Assembly: GCA_032622095.1 (NCBI GenBank)
Contig: CP136063.1
Location: forward strand, 121,728,723-121,792,722
Source of the DNA: Siphonodentalium dalli
Lineage: Eukaryota; Mollusca; Scaphopoda; Gadilida; Siphonodentaliidae
DNA: 64,000 bases
Reading direction: 5' to 3'
The notes beneath the pieces were generated by a model. The model ran no database searches and had not been told where the DNA came from. It was given only the letters and a program-made list of their open reading frames with translations. The first letter of the stretch is position 1. The number at the start of each line of letters is the position of its first letter. Shown here piece after piece: positions 11,354-22,529 of the stretch. The translations under genes were made by a program, and so were the position numbers.

Positions 11354-13775
11354 AACAAGACAGTCAATGACTGTGGAGACGCTCACCTACTGTAAAGACT
11401 GAGAAGAAAGGGACTTTGAAGACTAACACAGTCAGTACTTGTCAAAATAAGTTAAGACAAGTAGTTCTAAACATGGACATATACATGTAGCTCGGGATTT
11501 GCTGATGAGCCGGGCTCTTCACCTTGAAATTTCAAAGTGCACACTACTGTCAAATCTCCAACCCCCTTTTAAACAAGATAATCTTAACCATTCCATAGTC
11601 CTAAGTTCACAAAATTAATTTTTGCACACCCCACTTATGTTGAAATTTTATAACTGGAATGGGTGCTTCAAGCTCTCAAACTTTTGGGAATTTCCAGCCT
11701 GACATCTCCCATAAAGTCAAAATTTGTGCCCCATTACAACAGATTAACATGAAGTCGGCAAATATGGACTGTTGGTTTAAAAACATACTAGTTGGAAATT
11801 AAAATCAAATTATGAGAACTATTCATATAGTGAGTCTAAGTGTGGTTTAAGGATGTCTTATTTTTGGTGTGAAAATCTAATCTACAACTAATGTTGTATC
11901 AGAAATGAAATTTTCAAGAGGAATCTATATATTATTATAACAGTAGCATACAACATAGATACAGGTAGTGTGGGTGGGGGAGCTATAACTTTTACCTCTG
12001 CCCCTAGTTGAACAAACATGAATCCCCATGTATGAGATCTATTCATCTAGTAATTTTAAACAGTGGCTTTTAAGAGTTGAAGTTAATTGATTTTCCCAAA
12101 AATGACCCCATTTGAACAGATCTGAACATGCCGCCCAAGGACCCTGCATACCAAATATAAGCTAAATAGACTTGAAGGTTCTTGAGAAGTAATAGTTGTT
12201 AGAATTACTATGGAGGGAGAAAGTTACGGCCCTGGCATCCCTCCCATTTGAACGTGAGTCGCCTACAGGTAAGGATTTCATATGGATTGTTGACGGATTG
12301 GATGGACAGACCAATGGATGGAAGGACTCTCTGACAGACCGACAGTTTAAATCCAACAACAGCAATATACATGTACCTCGATTGTTTGTTCATAATTAGG
12401 TATAATGAGTTCACATAGATAAGTGGTTGTTAAGAAAATATTGGAACAGCCAAGCCTGAATTCAGTGTGTCTGAAGTCCCCAAAGAGTGAAACTAGTGAT
12501 GCTATTCTGATAGGTGGGATAGCATCACCAAATTCACAATCTGGGAACCTAATTTTACTTAATCCTCAACTGCTATGGGAGACCTAGGGACAGATAGAAA
12601 TTCTCCAGCTGAAGTTGGCGATGTATGCACACCCATTGGGCACCTCAATTATGCATTTTATCTTCTGCAAATTAGGGGATATAGAATCTGAACAGAAGGA
12701 AAAAAAGCAGCTAAAAATGTTAATTTGAGACTCTAGATACTTCCCAGAAGATGAGGCCTAAGCAGAATGAGGTCCTCAGAGGGTGTATTTGGTGATGCTA
12801 GCCTGCTGTGTGGAGCAACATAATTAAATTAACCCTCTGGGAACCTCATTCTACAAATGCCATGCACTCTTAATTCAAGCTTGGAGAAAAAGAAATTAAT
12901 CTGATTTTAATGACCACTGAGTGATAATGTAAACAACAAGGGTGCTTCATTGATAACACCATTAATCTCATTTAAATTATGAATGACATGAATTACACTC
13001 TCTGGGGATAGAGAGCACTATGACATAGCAGTTGTTATCTTGTTTTATAAACATGTGTCCATCAGAGCACATGGGTGGCTTGCTGTAGTGAGAATACAAG
13101 GATATTAAAGTAATTTACTGAACATTTCGGTACATCTGTCTGTTCCTGCTTTCTCCCAAACCCCTGATTTCAACCAAATATAGTGGAGTGACTAGAGGTA
13201 CCTCCCCTTCCCTCCCAAAGATGTAATGTCATAGGTTCTTCAAAATTTTAATGAGTTTTTTTTTATTTAATTTAAAATAAAATATTTTATCTAATAAAAA
13301 AAAAATATTTATTAAAAATAAAATATATATATATATAATTTTTTTGGGTTAAATTGAGCAATAAGTTAAATCGAAAAAATAAAAAAAATAATTCAGATTT
13401 ATGTCCATAGCCCCACCCACATTTGACCCAGTGACCTCATTTGAACAAATCTGAACCACAGTCACCCAAGGTACCCTCATACCAAATATGAACCCAATCG
13501 GCCCGACAACTTCAGAAAAGAAGTTGTTTTAAGAATTACTATGTGGAAAAATAGTTATGGTCCTGACATCAAAACTATTTGACTCGGTGACCTCATTTGA
13601 ACAAATCTGAATGAGAGTCACCTAGGGAACATCCACACCAAATATGAACCAATTTGGTATGATGGTTTCAGAGGAGAAGATGTTTAAAAAAAAAGTTGAC
13701 GGACGGACAGACGGACGGACGACGGACGAGGAGTGATGACTATAGCTCCACCGGAGACTTCGTCTCAGGTGAGCT
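11354..13775 (-). mobile_element. Hairpin-tipped repeat family B, full-length copy 1
   Basis: Read on the minus strand it starts with a perfect hairpin at 13744-13775 (AGCTCACCTGAGAC, loop GAA, then the complement). 'ATAGTCATCACTCCTC' and a TCCG tract (13697-13730) follow. Next come degenerate units with 'ggttcatatttggt', 'gattcagatttgttcaaatg' and 'aggtcaccgagtcaaat' type words. It ends in the 3' arm GGTGAGC, the hairpin ACAGTCATTGACTGT and CTTGTT (11354-11359). A low-complexity A/T tract lies at 13255-13400. It is about 2.4 kb and has no coding capacity. Confidence 0.8.
13255..13400. repeat. A/T low-complexity tract
   Basis: Runs of T and A with a short (TA)n stretch near 13323-13337 inside a family B element. 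Confidence 0.9.
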
Positions 13776-14426
13776 AATTACTACAAATAATTAAACCAAA
13801 TGTCGTTATATTTATTTGAATGTATCATATAAAGCATGATTTGATAAAAGTGTTATGAAGACTTTCGGTAAAAATGCAAATTAGTAATTTCGTCGAAATG
13901 TTTTTGCGATTTTCATGCAAAAACCACATGTTCAATTGTCTCTTTTGCTGTTTCTATGTTGATATTTTCATTGACAACCAATGAAATCGATGGTTTGAAA
14001 CATTCTACGAGTGTCAACTGATTCCATTGGTTCAAGTTTAGGGCTGGAGTTTTCCCCATTCAATGTTATTTGAATCTGAGAAATCAGCGGGAAGTCTTCA
14101 GAATGACCAGGTGTTGTCACTGCCCGGGTTTCGGATTGGGTTAACTTAGCCGATGTCAGTGACAAAAGTGATAAAAAATACCCTATTGCCTCAATATAAT
14201 AGATAATTATATATTTACACACACAAAGAAGATGACAATTAAAGTATCAGTTGGATCTGAAATTCAAGTGGTGATTTGTGGTATATAAAATCAAATAATT
14301 TCTTGATGCTTTTCCACATTACAAGTGACAAAAAATCCAGAACCTCGGGGCCACCATTTTTACTTCGTCGAACTAGCTGTGAAATTGTTGTGCTTATAAC
14401 TTATTTTGAGACCAGAACAAGTCATC
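13776..14426. other. No gene seen
   Basis: The ORF at 13968-14222 (minus) has no recognisable motif. The stretch just before 14427 could be a 5' UTR of the small ORF that follows. Confidence 0.4.
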
Positions 14427-14603
14427 ATGTCTCCATCAAAGCTTTCTAAATATAAGTCAAAGTTCCAGCTACTGTCACCAGAGGGCAAATATAATTTTAA
14501 ACCAATAATTATCGGTGACAGCAAAGGCAAAAGATTTTTTGGTCCAGCACGAACACTGCCGATTGATCCCAAACTTAATAGGACTTTCCGAATTGGCCTC
14601 TAA
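14427..14603 (+). CDS. Small ORF with a GDS motif, possibly retroelement-derived
   Basis: Starts at ATG (gtcatcATGtct) and encodes 58 residues beginning MSPSKLSKYKSKF. It includes FKPIIIGDSKGKRFFGP and ends TFRIGL before TAA. A hydrophobic strand followed by GDS resembles block I of SGNH/GDSL esterase folds, which also occur in some retroelement ORF1 proteins. The ORF stops far short of such a domain (usually 150-200 residues), so it would be a fragment or a first exon. The similarity is a motif impression only. A basic N-terminus and good codon texture argue weakly for real coding history. Confidence 0.3.
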   Translation: MSPSKLSKYKSKFQLLSPEGKYNFKPIIIGDSKGKRFFGPARTLPIDPKLNRTFRIGL

Positions 14604-17135
14604 TATTACGTAAACATTTTAAATATTTGCGTCCCGAATCAAGTAGTAAATATTTACAATTGAGCGTTGTTCAAACGATGTTTTCTATGGAGTGGTATGG
14701 TTGATTTGCTTCAAATTTTTGGTGATGTTAGTAGAATGTTACATTCCTCCAGTTGGCATATCGCCTGAATGTTAACTTATCAGTTTCACGCAACCGAACA
14801 AGTACATAATATGTCTTTAAACTATCCACATTCCTTCAATCCATTGACTGTAATGTATGACATTATTCTCACTCCATTGACATTTTCATTCTTCATTTTA
14901 ATCATCAAAATTATGTAGTACCACAAACTTGCAAAACGATGAACAGTCATCTAGGACAACTCTCAATGGTCTACAGGTGCAATTTTTACATGACCACTGA
15001 TTCAAAAACTTGAACCGGCACATATGAAACGATCTCAAATTTACAAAAAATATAAGAGATATTTTCAATGCTATATGTCGACGAGATCGTTGCTTTTGCA
15101 GCAAAACATATTGTAGTGTCCTAAAAATTGTAGCATTTCCTGTTCCAGGTTATTGTAAAAAATTTGGAGAAAAAAGTGATGTACTAGTGATCGAAACTGT
15201 TGACTGGTCTTAGGTACTCAAAACTATTATTTTATACCTGTGTTTAAAAAATAATCAATACAGAAAGTCCAGATAGGAGATACACCATCTTCATAAGTTA
15301 AAATGAAATGGAGCTGGCTATAGGCGATATCTTTGTATACAAACAATGACGTCACGCGAACACGTGGTATTATTGCTGGTAGGCACAAATGATATAAACA
15401 ACGACCAGCTGTGTATAGATTAGCACATGAACACACAATGCCTTCTCACAAAACATGCTATACTTTTGTCTTATACATGAAATATTTATTGTAAATTTAT
15501 TACATTGACACAAGAACATATTACATTATTTGTTTTAAAAAAAAAACGGACGTGCATGTATACGATCATACCGATTTATAGTGACAATTTGGAGGATTGT
15601 CTAACACGTGGTAATAATATTACTGCGGTTACTATTGTTTTGTATTTGGTAACTTTGCTCGGATAATCCAATATATATACGAACCAAATTTATGTTTTCA
15701 GTTGTCTTTGCTGTAATTTTGCCCATTCACATTGTCGAATTCTCCATTTATATGCGTTAATTTAAAGTATCATTAATTCGCATAACGCCGAATATAATTG
15801 TGTCTAGATTTCACTGCGTGTATATATATTGTTCCGTTACACGCAGATGACTGATTGATATTGAAAATGAGCCAAATAGACGACATGGATTATGCATGAG
15901 CGGCGAATACCCCATATTTTTTTTCGATTGAGGCCTAGTTTAATTCATCTAGTACCGCTTGAACTTCCAAAGTCTGTATGCGTACGTATATGTAATTTCA
16001 AAGGAGATATAACATATGTCGGTAAAAAATAAATTGCCGATCTACAGTTTTATGTAAGCCTTATATTTATACTTTGGTGACAAAATGGCAGTCAGCAATT
16101 TTCCAATTCGTTTTCACAAAAAAGTCAGATAAACGCTCTTTATTCATACGATATCCAGCGATATCGGCAATATACTAACAATAAACGCTCCGTATTGTTC
16201 CATATTTAAACAATTACTCGAGTAAGTCTTTTTGTGGCAAGTACATTTGTTTATTGGTTTCAAAGTTGAAATTTATAACACTATTCAAATATTATAGTAA
16301 CTTATTTGATTGAACAGCAAGTTGGATAAAGGAAACATTAACTCAATTTCTCATTTCATAGACTATTTTAACCATATGAACAAAATATTTGTCACTAAAA
16401 TATTATTTGACTGATTAGTCGTTAGCTTTTGCTCTATCATTAATGCTTCACCGCAGAATCTGAATTATGCCATGGGCAGGAAACATGCACTGCCGCATCC
16501 GTTTGCCCTCGGTTGAATGCATTGGCGCCCTTTGCTCTTGAGAAACGGGAGTAGAAACTCAAAGATTTGTAGATGAATAAATATAGTAGCGACAAAATTT
16601 ACAAAAGAAAAAACAAAACAAAAACAAAGCCAGCTCTATATATAAGAATTTACAGCGGTGCTACATGTACAGTGGAAATGATGGAAGTTTCAATAATTGC
16701 AAGGTATGCAAACGAAGTCGGAAAAGTTTGTAATTTTCCTGAATTATCACACAATTTTGCGATAAAATTTAAACTTTCAAAACAAAGGTCGATCTTTTAT
16801 TCTTTGGTTATAATTTCATATATCCGTCACTCACAATATTTCAGCGTATCATATAATTGCTATCCAATCCTATTTTATTCTGAACATATTCGAGTCTATT
16901 GGAACATCCAATACCACAACCGTTTTACTTTGGTTTTTATTCATAGATTATCAAACACGCGATCATATCTTCTATGAGAATGCACTGCGATGCCATCTTT
17001 CTGCCTACCAGCTGGTTTGTTGATGTTTTGACACGTGACGTCACCAAAATATCGCCTATACACAGCAGTTGAGAACAAATGTGATATATATAGGTGGCCG
17101 CCCTGAAGTGAATCAAAGCAAATATAAATAATTAA
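14604..17135. other. No gene seen; CRE and E-box words present
   Basis: No convincing exon. TGACGTCA occurs at 15347-15354 followed by CACGTG at about 15361 and a TATA-like 'gatataaac' near 15390. A fused CACGTGACGTCAC lies at 17033-17045. These could belong to an intronic promoter, but nothing else supports one. The ORF at 16573-16977 has no recognisable domain. Confidence 0.35.
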
Positions 17136-17205
17136 AACAGAGTCCATTTGGAAACCATTGTCTCTAAATTCACCTTATTATCCAATGGGCTGTGTTCATA
17201 AATGC
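17136..17205 (+). repeat. Direct repeat, first copy of a pair
   Basis: 'aaaacagagtccat' then 'ggaaaccattgtctctaaat' and 'accttattatccaatgggc' recur at 17905-17972 with few changes. They enclose about 700 bp of unrelated sequence. In this copy a hairpin follows (ttcataaatgcc against ggcattagtcttttatgaa). Confidence 0.8.
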
Positions 17206-17904
17206 CAGTAATGAGGGCAAATCGCCGGCATTAGTCTTTTATGAATCAGTCCCATCTATTTTTAACTGTTATGGAATAGGATTTTTAGTTTCTAAGTTTC
17301 CATTTATATTAATGGTCATAACATAATTTTAGTCGCTTGAGTTTGATAGCAAATAATTTAGGAAAGAAAACGTCAGTGTGATGACTATAAGACATTGGAT
17401 TTCATGTTTTGAAAAGGAACTATTTTGCGCGACAGACTACGTTACTCGAGGAGCAAGACAGGCATATAGATGCGCCCTCTTTTCTGCAATTCTCAGCCTG
17501 GCATAAATCCCCCAAAACATCGTTCAGCAGCAGAGAAAAGAGCCCATTTTCTCATTACCCACTACCTCCCCATCCAACCTCCGATATTGCCTTTCCCATC
17601 GTCTGTTGATTCAGGGACTTATCAGGGGGTAGGTGACATGCTTGCATCGCTCACTACATACACCCTGCACCTCACCATCATCTACCATATTTTCTTAATG
17701 TCAACTTTTTCTTTTGTGGGCATTTTTGTTCATTATATTCTGTGATAGGAGTTGGTGTCGCGCTTCTATCGCACACTATCTCATTTTTCAGTTTTGTCAT
17801 CCACCTTTATGTATTTCAACTTGTATTACTATATTGTTACAATTTTTGACTCTGTTTTTGTTGGGGAAAAAATCATGTTAAATTTTTTCAAATCATATAA
17901 ATTA

Positions 17905-17972
17905 AAACAGAGTCCATCCGGAAACCATTGTCTCTAAATTTACCTTATTATCCAATGGGCCTCGTTCATAAA
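17905..17972 (+). repeat. Direct repeat, second copy of a pair
   Basis: Matches 17136-17205. The pair could be two insertions of one small element or a local duplication. It is too short and lacks the signals to be called LTRs. Confidence 0.8.
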
Positions 17973-18859
17973 AACTTGTGTATACTATGTTCACTGTAGA
18001 GAAGTTGTCCACATAACAGAATGTGGGTCCCCAGTAGATCTATTATAAATTAGTTAATTGTTAGGTACATAGCACATTTGGCTGTCATAAGCCATACAGT
18101 GATGGCTATAAGCCGTTTGCGAGTTGCAGAGTTATTGGTCATGGATGGAGCTTAATATCTGCTCCGACCAGTAGGTATATCTAGCATGTAATAAGCTAGT
18201 CTTCGCTGATGTGCAGACACATTATTGTCACGACTATCGCTAAACTTATTAAATGGGCATATCTGCGGATAATCCTTTACTGATGCATGTCTAGACGACA
18301 GAGTAATAATCAAACCGAAATTTATGTTTATCGGGGACCCATGCATATGATGTAGACTCTTTAAGTTTTTTGTTTAATATGCTATTGTTTCATCAAGTTT
18401 TCGGTGGGAATTTGGTCATAAAACATATTTAGAAATCAAGGGAAAGAACACTTGTTCCATTCGTGAGTCTATCGTAATGTATTGGAAGATTCAACAAACC
18501 GTTTATAGTTTGCATAGACTTCCTTCGAGGCAAAAAAATAGTAGTTTATATATAAATGGTTAATATCTCTCAGTGGAGGAGACAAAGTGAATAAAAAGTC
18601 AACCTACGCTAGCAATTGGTACGATCATTTCCAAACAGCGTTAGAAGAACATACACAAATTAAATTACATGTCAAGCAAAAATCAAATTGATCGCCTCTT
18701 TTTAAGAGCGTCCATGATTCTGTCACCCAAAAGAAGTAGGTAATAAAGAGCATTATCAATTATGAGCTTTTGTGGTCGCTTTCGACATATTACTTTTTAG
18801 GCTTATTACATACATGTATGGAAGATTTTGTGGATTTTTTCGATGCCTGTGTGATACAT
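17973..18859. other. No gene seen
   Basis: AT-rich sequence with short ORFs only. Confidence 0.45.
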
Positions 18860-19057
18860 ACACAGAACGACACAATGTGTAAATGGGTTTGTCGATTTGG
18901 CACGAGTGCTGTCGCAGAAGGATAGAACAAGAGGCAAAGCGCCTCAAGCAAAGTGCCTCAAGCACCTCATGTGGCACTTGCGCCTCGAGATCTATACTTC
19001 CGCGACAGCTTGAGTGCCGTATCGACAAACCCATTTACACATCGTGTCATTCTGTGT
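18860..19057. mobile_element. Palindromic MITE, about 198 bp
   Basis: The arms 18860-18937 and about 18981-19057 are inverted copies with a few mismatches (outer 'acacagaacgacac', then 'tgtaaatgggtttgtcgat'). The centre is GC-richer and holds the repeated word 'caaagcgcctcaag'. ORFs on both strands here are mirror images created by the palindrome. Confidence 0.8.
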
Positions 19058-19456
19058 TTATTACACGCTTCGCTTCCTAGAATCCGTGCATTCAAAATAC
19101 AGGCTTAGAAGGTTTATTTAGGCACATAGAGGGCATGTTTTGTCATGTGTGATGATGCTTTTATTTTATAGTTCTCAGATCAGGTTTCATGGTTGAGGTG
19201 AACGTCATTTTACATCAACGAGATGCATATGGAAAGTTTCATACTTACGGTCCATACGTATTTGTAAATATGGAACAGCAATAACACTGTACTTGTGGGA
19301 ACAAGCGTGTAATAAGAATTAATAAGGTGATTGCAAGTATTATTCATTTTCTTTTGCCAGCACGGTATTAAGCGGATATTGGTTTAGATATTCTGAATTA
19401 CTTTCTTTCAAATTGGCCCATGGATCTTGAATCTCAATTGCTTAAAAAAAACTTGG

Positions 19457-19528
19457 AATAAGTTTTTGTGTAGAACCTTGAATAAGTTTTTGTATAGAAC
19501 CTTGAATAAGTTTTTGTATGGCTGTATA
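19457..19528. repeat. 24-bp tandem repeat, three copies
   Basis: 'aataagtttttgt(g/a)tagaa' plus 'ccttg' recurs at 19457, 19481 and 19505. Confidence 0.9.
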
Positions 19529-19986
19529 TACTCTGAAATACAAAGCAATTTTTCGCAGTTTCAAATTATTGCACAGGAGTGAGACAAACAGCGCTATGTA
19601 TTTTACAATATCAGGAGTCGACTAGTGATAACAATTATGAACTCTCTTTGTTGGATGCCATGGAGGTGTCAACTAGCAATAAGCAATATGCCATATACGA
19701 TTTATATAGAGCCATTTCAATGGTTCGTGCGATTGGTAGAACAGTATTCCATTACACACATCCGATTTATACAAACTGATAAGGGCGGATAACTAGAATA
19801 CCACCAACAACTCTGAATTTCGCAAATAACTAATTACAGATAGATTCAAATTTATTATCCACACAAAGGGAATGTAATCTTATAATGTCCTGATTTGTGT
19901 ATCCGGGCCATGTTGTAAGTTGCTTTCCAGGGGGAAGGGGGAATCTCGTTTCTAGCTTAATGCAGTGGAGTGATTTGCCAGCGATA
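19529..19986. other. No gene seen
   Basis: No recognisable features apart from short ORFs. Confidence 0.45.
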
Positions 19987-20180
19987 TTAAACCCTTTCAT
20001 GATGGGAGCTGCGCTGGTGCAGCATTGAAGATCCTGTGCCAGTGGATTCTCTTATATATGCGAGTCTCGCATATATGCGAGTCTCACATATATAAGAGAA
20101 TGCACTGGCTTACAATGTCAAGGTAAATATTGCAAGGCCAATGTATTTTTCTTATATATGCAAGGCTCCCTATGGGTTAA
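19987..20180. mobile_element. TTAA MITE family G, copy 1
   Basis: Flanked by TTAA at both ends, with inverted termini TTAAACCCTTTC and a final gggTTAA. After 'catgatgggagctg' and 'tgcagcatt' it contains alternating 'atatatgcgagtctc' words that form nested hairpins, and 'aagagaatgcactgg'. Related copies are at 38538-38814 and 58310-58615. TTAA targets are typical of piggyBac-type transposition. Confidence 0.75.
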
Positions 20181-20622
20181 CCCTTTCCACCACCAACAAA
20201 ACTGACTCATGATATGGACTAAGTGGCTGAAAGGATGTAAGTTTGGGACAACTCTTCTGGTGGTACAACTTCAGGACACTTTGAGCTCAATAGGACCTAC
20301 ATTTCTGCAGCCTCTACATTAAAGGGCAGACAAACCTGTTCTTTTTTTGCTCCCATATTACTGTTCAGTTCAGATTAACATACTAATTTACCTAATATCA
20401 TAGACAAAGCAAGTAGATTAGGTAAATTACATGGGGATTGGCTCAGTAATCAAGTTTTCGTGGATAAATTGAGACAACATATTGTTCAATAAAGATATGT
20501 TTGCGTATAACTAAAAGTTTAAACTTCCGGATGTTGCTTGTGTATTTCAATTCACTATATGATTGGTTGATGAGTTGATTTCCTGCTTGGTTAATTGTGA
20601 CGTCATTACGTGGTCTTAATTA
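20181..20622. other. No gene seen; one CRE word
   Basis: TGACGTCA occurs at 20598-20605, just outside the MITE that starts at 20623. A local inverted pair (ttaacatactaatttacctaat against tagattaggtaaatta) lies near 20376-20430. Confidence 0.4.
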
Positions 20623-20835
20623 CAGTAATGCCCTAAATTATTTAATCCTTAACCACAGCAGAATTATGGGTAAGTTTTCAGGATTTAGTTGGAAATATGG
20701 CTTGCTGCCATTCATCGGAAAGCTCTAACTGAGAGCTTTCCGATGAATGGCAACAAGCCATATTTACGACTAAATGCTGAAAAGTTACCCATAATTATGC
20801 TGTGGTTCAGGAGTCGATTATTTAGGGCATTACTG
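20623..20835. mobile_element. Mariner-like palindromic MITE, full copy
   Basis: 213 bp flanked by TA on both sides, starting CAGTAATGCCCTAAAT and ending ATTTAGGGCATTACTG. The two arms are near-perfect inverted copies meeting at 'agctctaactgagagct' near 20729. The TA target and CAGT termini fit Tc1/mariner-mobilised MITEs. Related copies: 3970-4087, 42926-43031 and 59941-60144. Confidence 0.9.
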
Positions 20836-20837
20836 TA

Positions 20838-22270
20838 TTTATACCTACTAGCACAGGTGATGGTTTTCTTGTGCTATTCTGAGGGATGACTGGTTTATAG
20901 ATACCACCCACATGATCACGTCATGCTTATCATTTGAATATTCCACCAGAAGCTACATACTTCAGTAGGTATAGTTCACAGTGAAATATCTGTGGGATTA
21001 TTTAAATTAAGTAAAGCCACTACACTTGGCATGTGCCAATAGGTACGAACACCAATTAATATGCATAGTTAATTACTTTGTGGTTATGCTCAAAGTTCAC
21101 TTATCATCAAGATTATGTGGGAGTAGAGGATGTATGTCTGTTCATTCTGGTTATCAGGTGATTCAGTGCAAATAAGCTGGTAGTTTGTAGGTCATCCCTA
21201 CCTCACCCCCCTCTGACACCCATTCATGACTATATACATATTCATTGATATCCACTGATACCAACGCAATTAATTAGGGTTTCAGGAATTCAAATGGGAC
21301 TACACCCCTGGTTAAGGGGTTTCCATGCCTGAGCTATGTCAGGAGGAGGAAAGTTTAGATGGACCTACACCAAACACTACTTATTTATTAATCTAGTACA
21401 GCACATGAAAGAATCTATGCTATATGAAGACCACATCAAGCAAATTTAATATATAACAATAAAAATGTCAAAAAAATGTCTTTAATCATCCTTTTAGAAG
21501 GAATTTTGGGAATAGCATTCTCAGCGAGTGTACAATTTGAGTGGAAATGAATAACTTCTTTAAAAAAGTCCATGATCTGAACTAGTAAAAGTCTCGAATG
21601 GCAATTTAATTGAATTCAATACTGCTTCAAGAATCTCAACATCAGGTCCTTGTGTGACTGCACGAGATCCAGATTTGTTAAAACGGTGTCCATCGAGTCT
21701 TATAAGTTGTTTGCCAGGGTCTGGCACATTGGAGTGACTCCCCAATACAGGTTCAACAGTGATGGGTGTGGCGATTAAGTTTGTAACCCCCCCCCCCCAC
21801 TACACACACTGATGCCCCTGGAGAAGGCTATTGGATGCACATGGCATAATTCTTTCATTGCTCAACCATTAGGAAACCTGTCAGTTTAGTAGAGTTCACT
21901 ATGAGTTGTGGCCTCTGGGTTATGAATGGCTGGCACATAGCCACTAGATGGATAGACTAGATGATGGGTAGCCTGATGAGAATCTCCCCATCACTGATCA
22001 TTAGGTTCCTATAGGAAATTTTCTCATTCTGTTCACATCATCACTCTGAGCCTTTCAAGCATGCAAGCATGTGACCTCTGATTTCTCTGTATATGGAGAT
22101 GATTAATTCCCTGTTGGTTCAGGGGGGTGGAAAAAAGTTTTTTCCGGGCACTTATGCTGGGGTGGGTGGGTGGTCGATAAGACCAACAAACAAAAATATT
22201 TTTCCTGCAAGTCTTTTTGACTGTTTTTGCAATGAGTTTGGCTTAAAACACATCCATATGTCAATATTAA
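20838..22270. other. No gene seen; poly-C tract
   Basis: A run of C lies at about 21788-21799. The minus-strand ORF 21560-21745 has no family signature. Confidence 0.45.
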
Positions 22271-22440
22271 CATAAATGACAAATTTCATGATGATCAGAC
22301 AAACAGTATAGCCTGTAGCCCATGCTAATGGATTGAATTTTGAAATCCAAGATGGCTGCTGGCAGCCATGTTTTTTTTGACAAAATGACTTGTTCCTATT
22401 TACACGTCAATGTTAACATCCATGACTAATAGTATGCACA
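22271..22440 (-). mobile_element. Family A repeat fragment
   Basis: On the minus strand it shows one internal family A unit (catggctgccagcagcc.., ccatcttggatttcaaaatt, cattagcatgggctacaggc, atcatcatgaaatttgtca). It has no hairpin ends. Confidence 0.75.
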
Positions 22441-22529
22441 GAAATTCATATACAGGCTGAATTCTTGAACAGTGCACCATAGCCATTGTATGTCGAAGTT
22501 TGAAAAGGTGTATGATGTTTTAGGATTGC

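Noticed and set aside
16573-16977. 134-codon plus-strand ORF
   Set aside because: Lysine/asparagine/tyrosine-rich composition typical of translated AT-rich DNA. No family signature.
17136-17972. LTR retrotransposon
   Set aside because: The direct repeats are only about 68 bp, without TG...CA ends, a primer binding site, a polypurine tract or internal coding.
18756-19080. Overlapping plus and minus ORFs with similar peptides (MGLSI...)
   Set aside because: They mirror each other because they lie in the two arms of a palindromic MITE.
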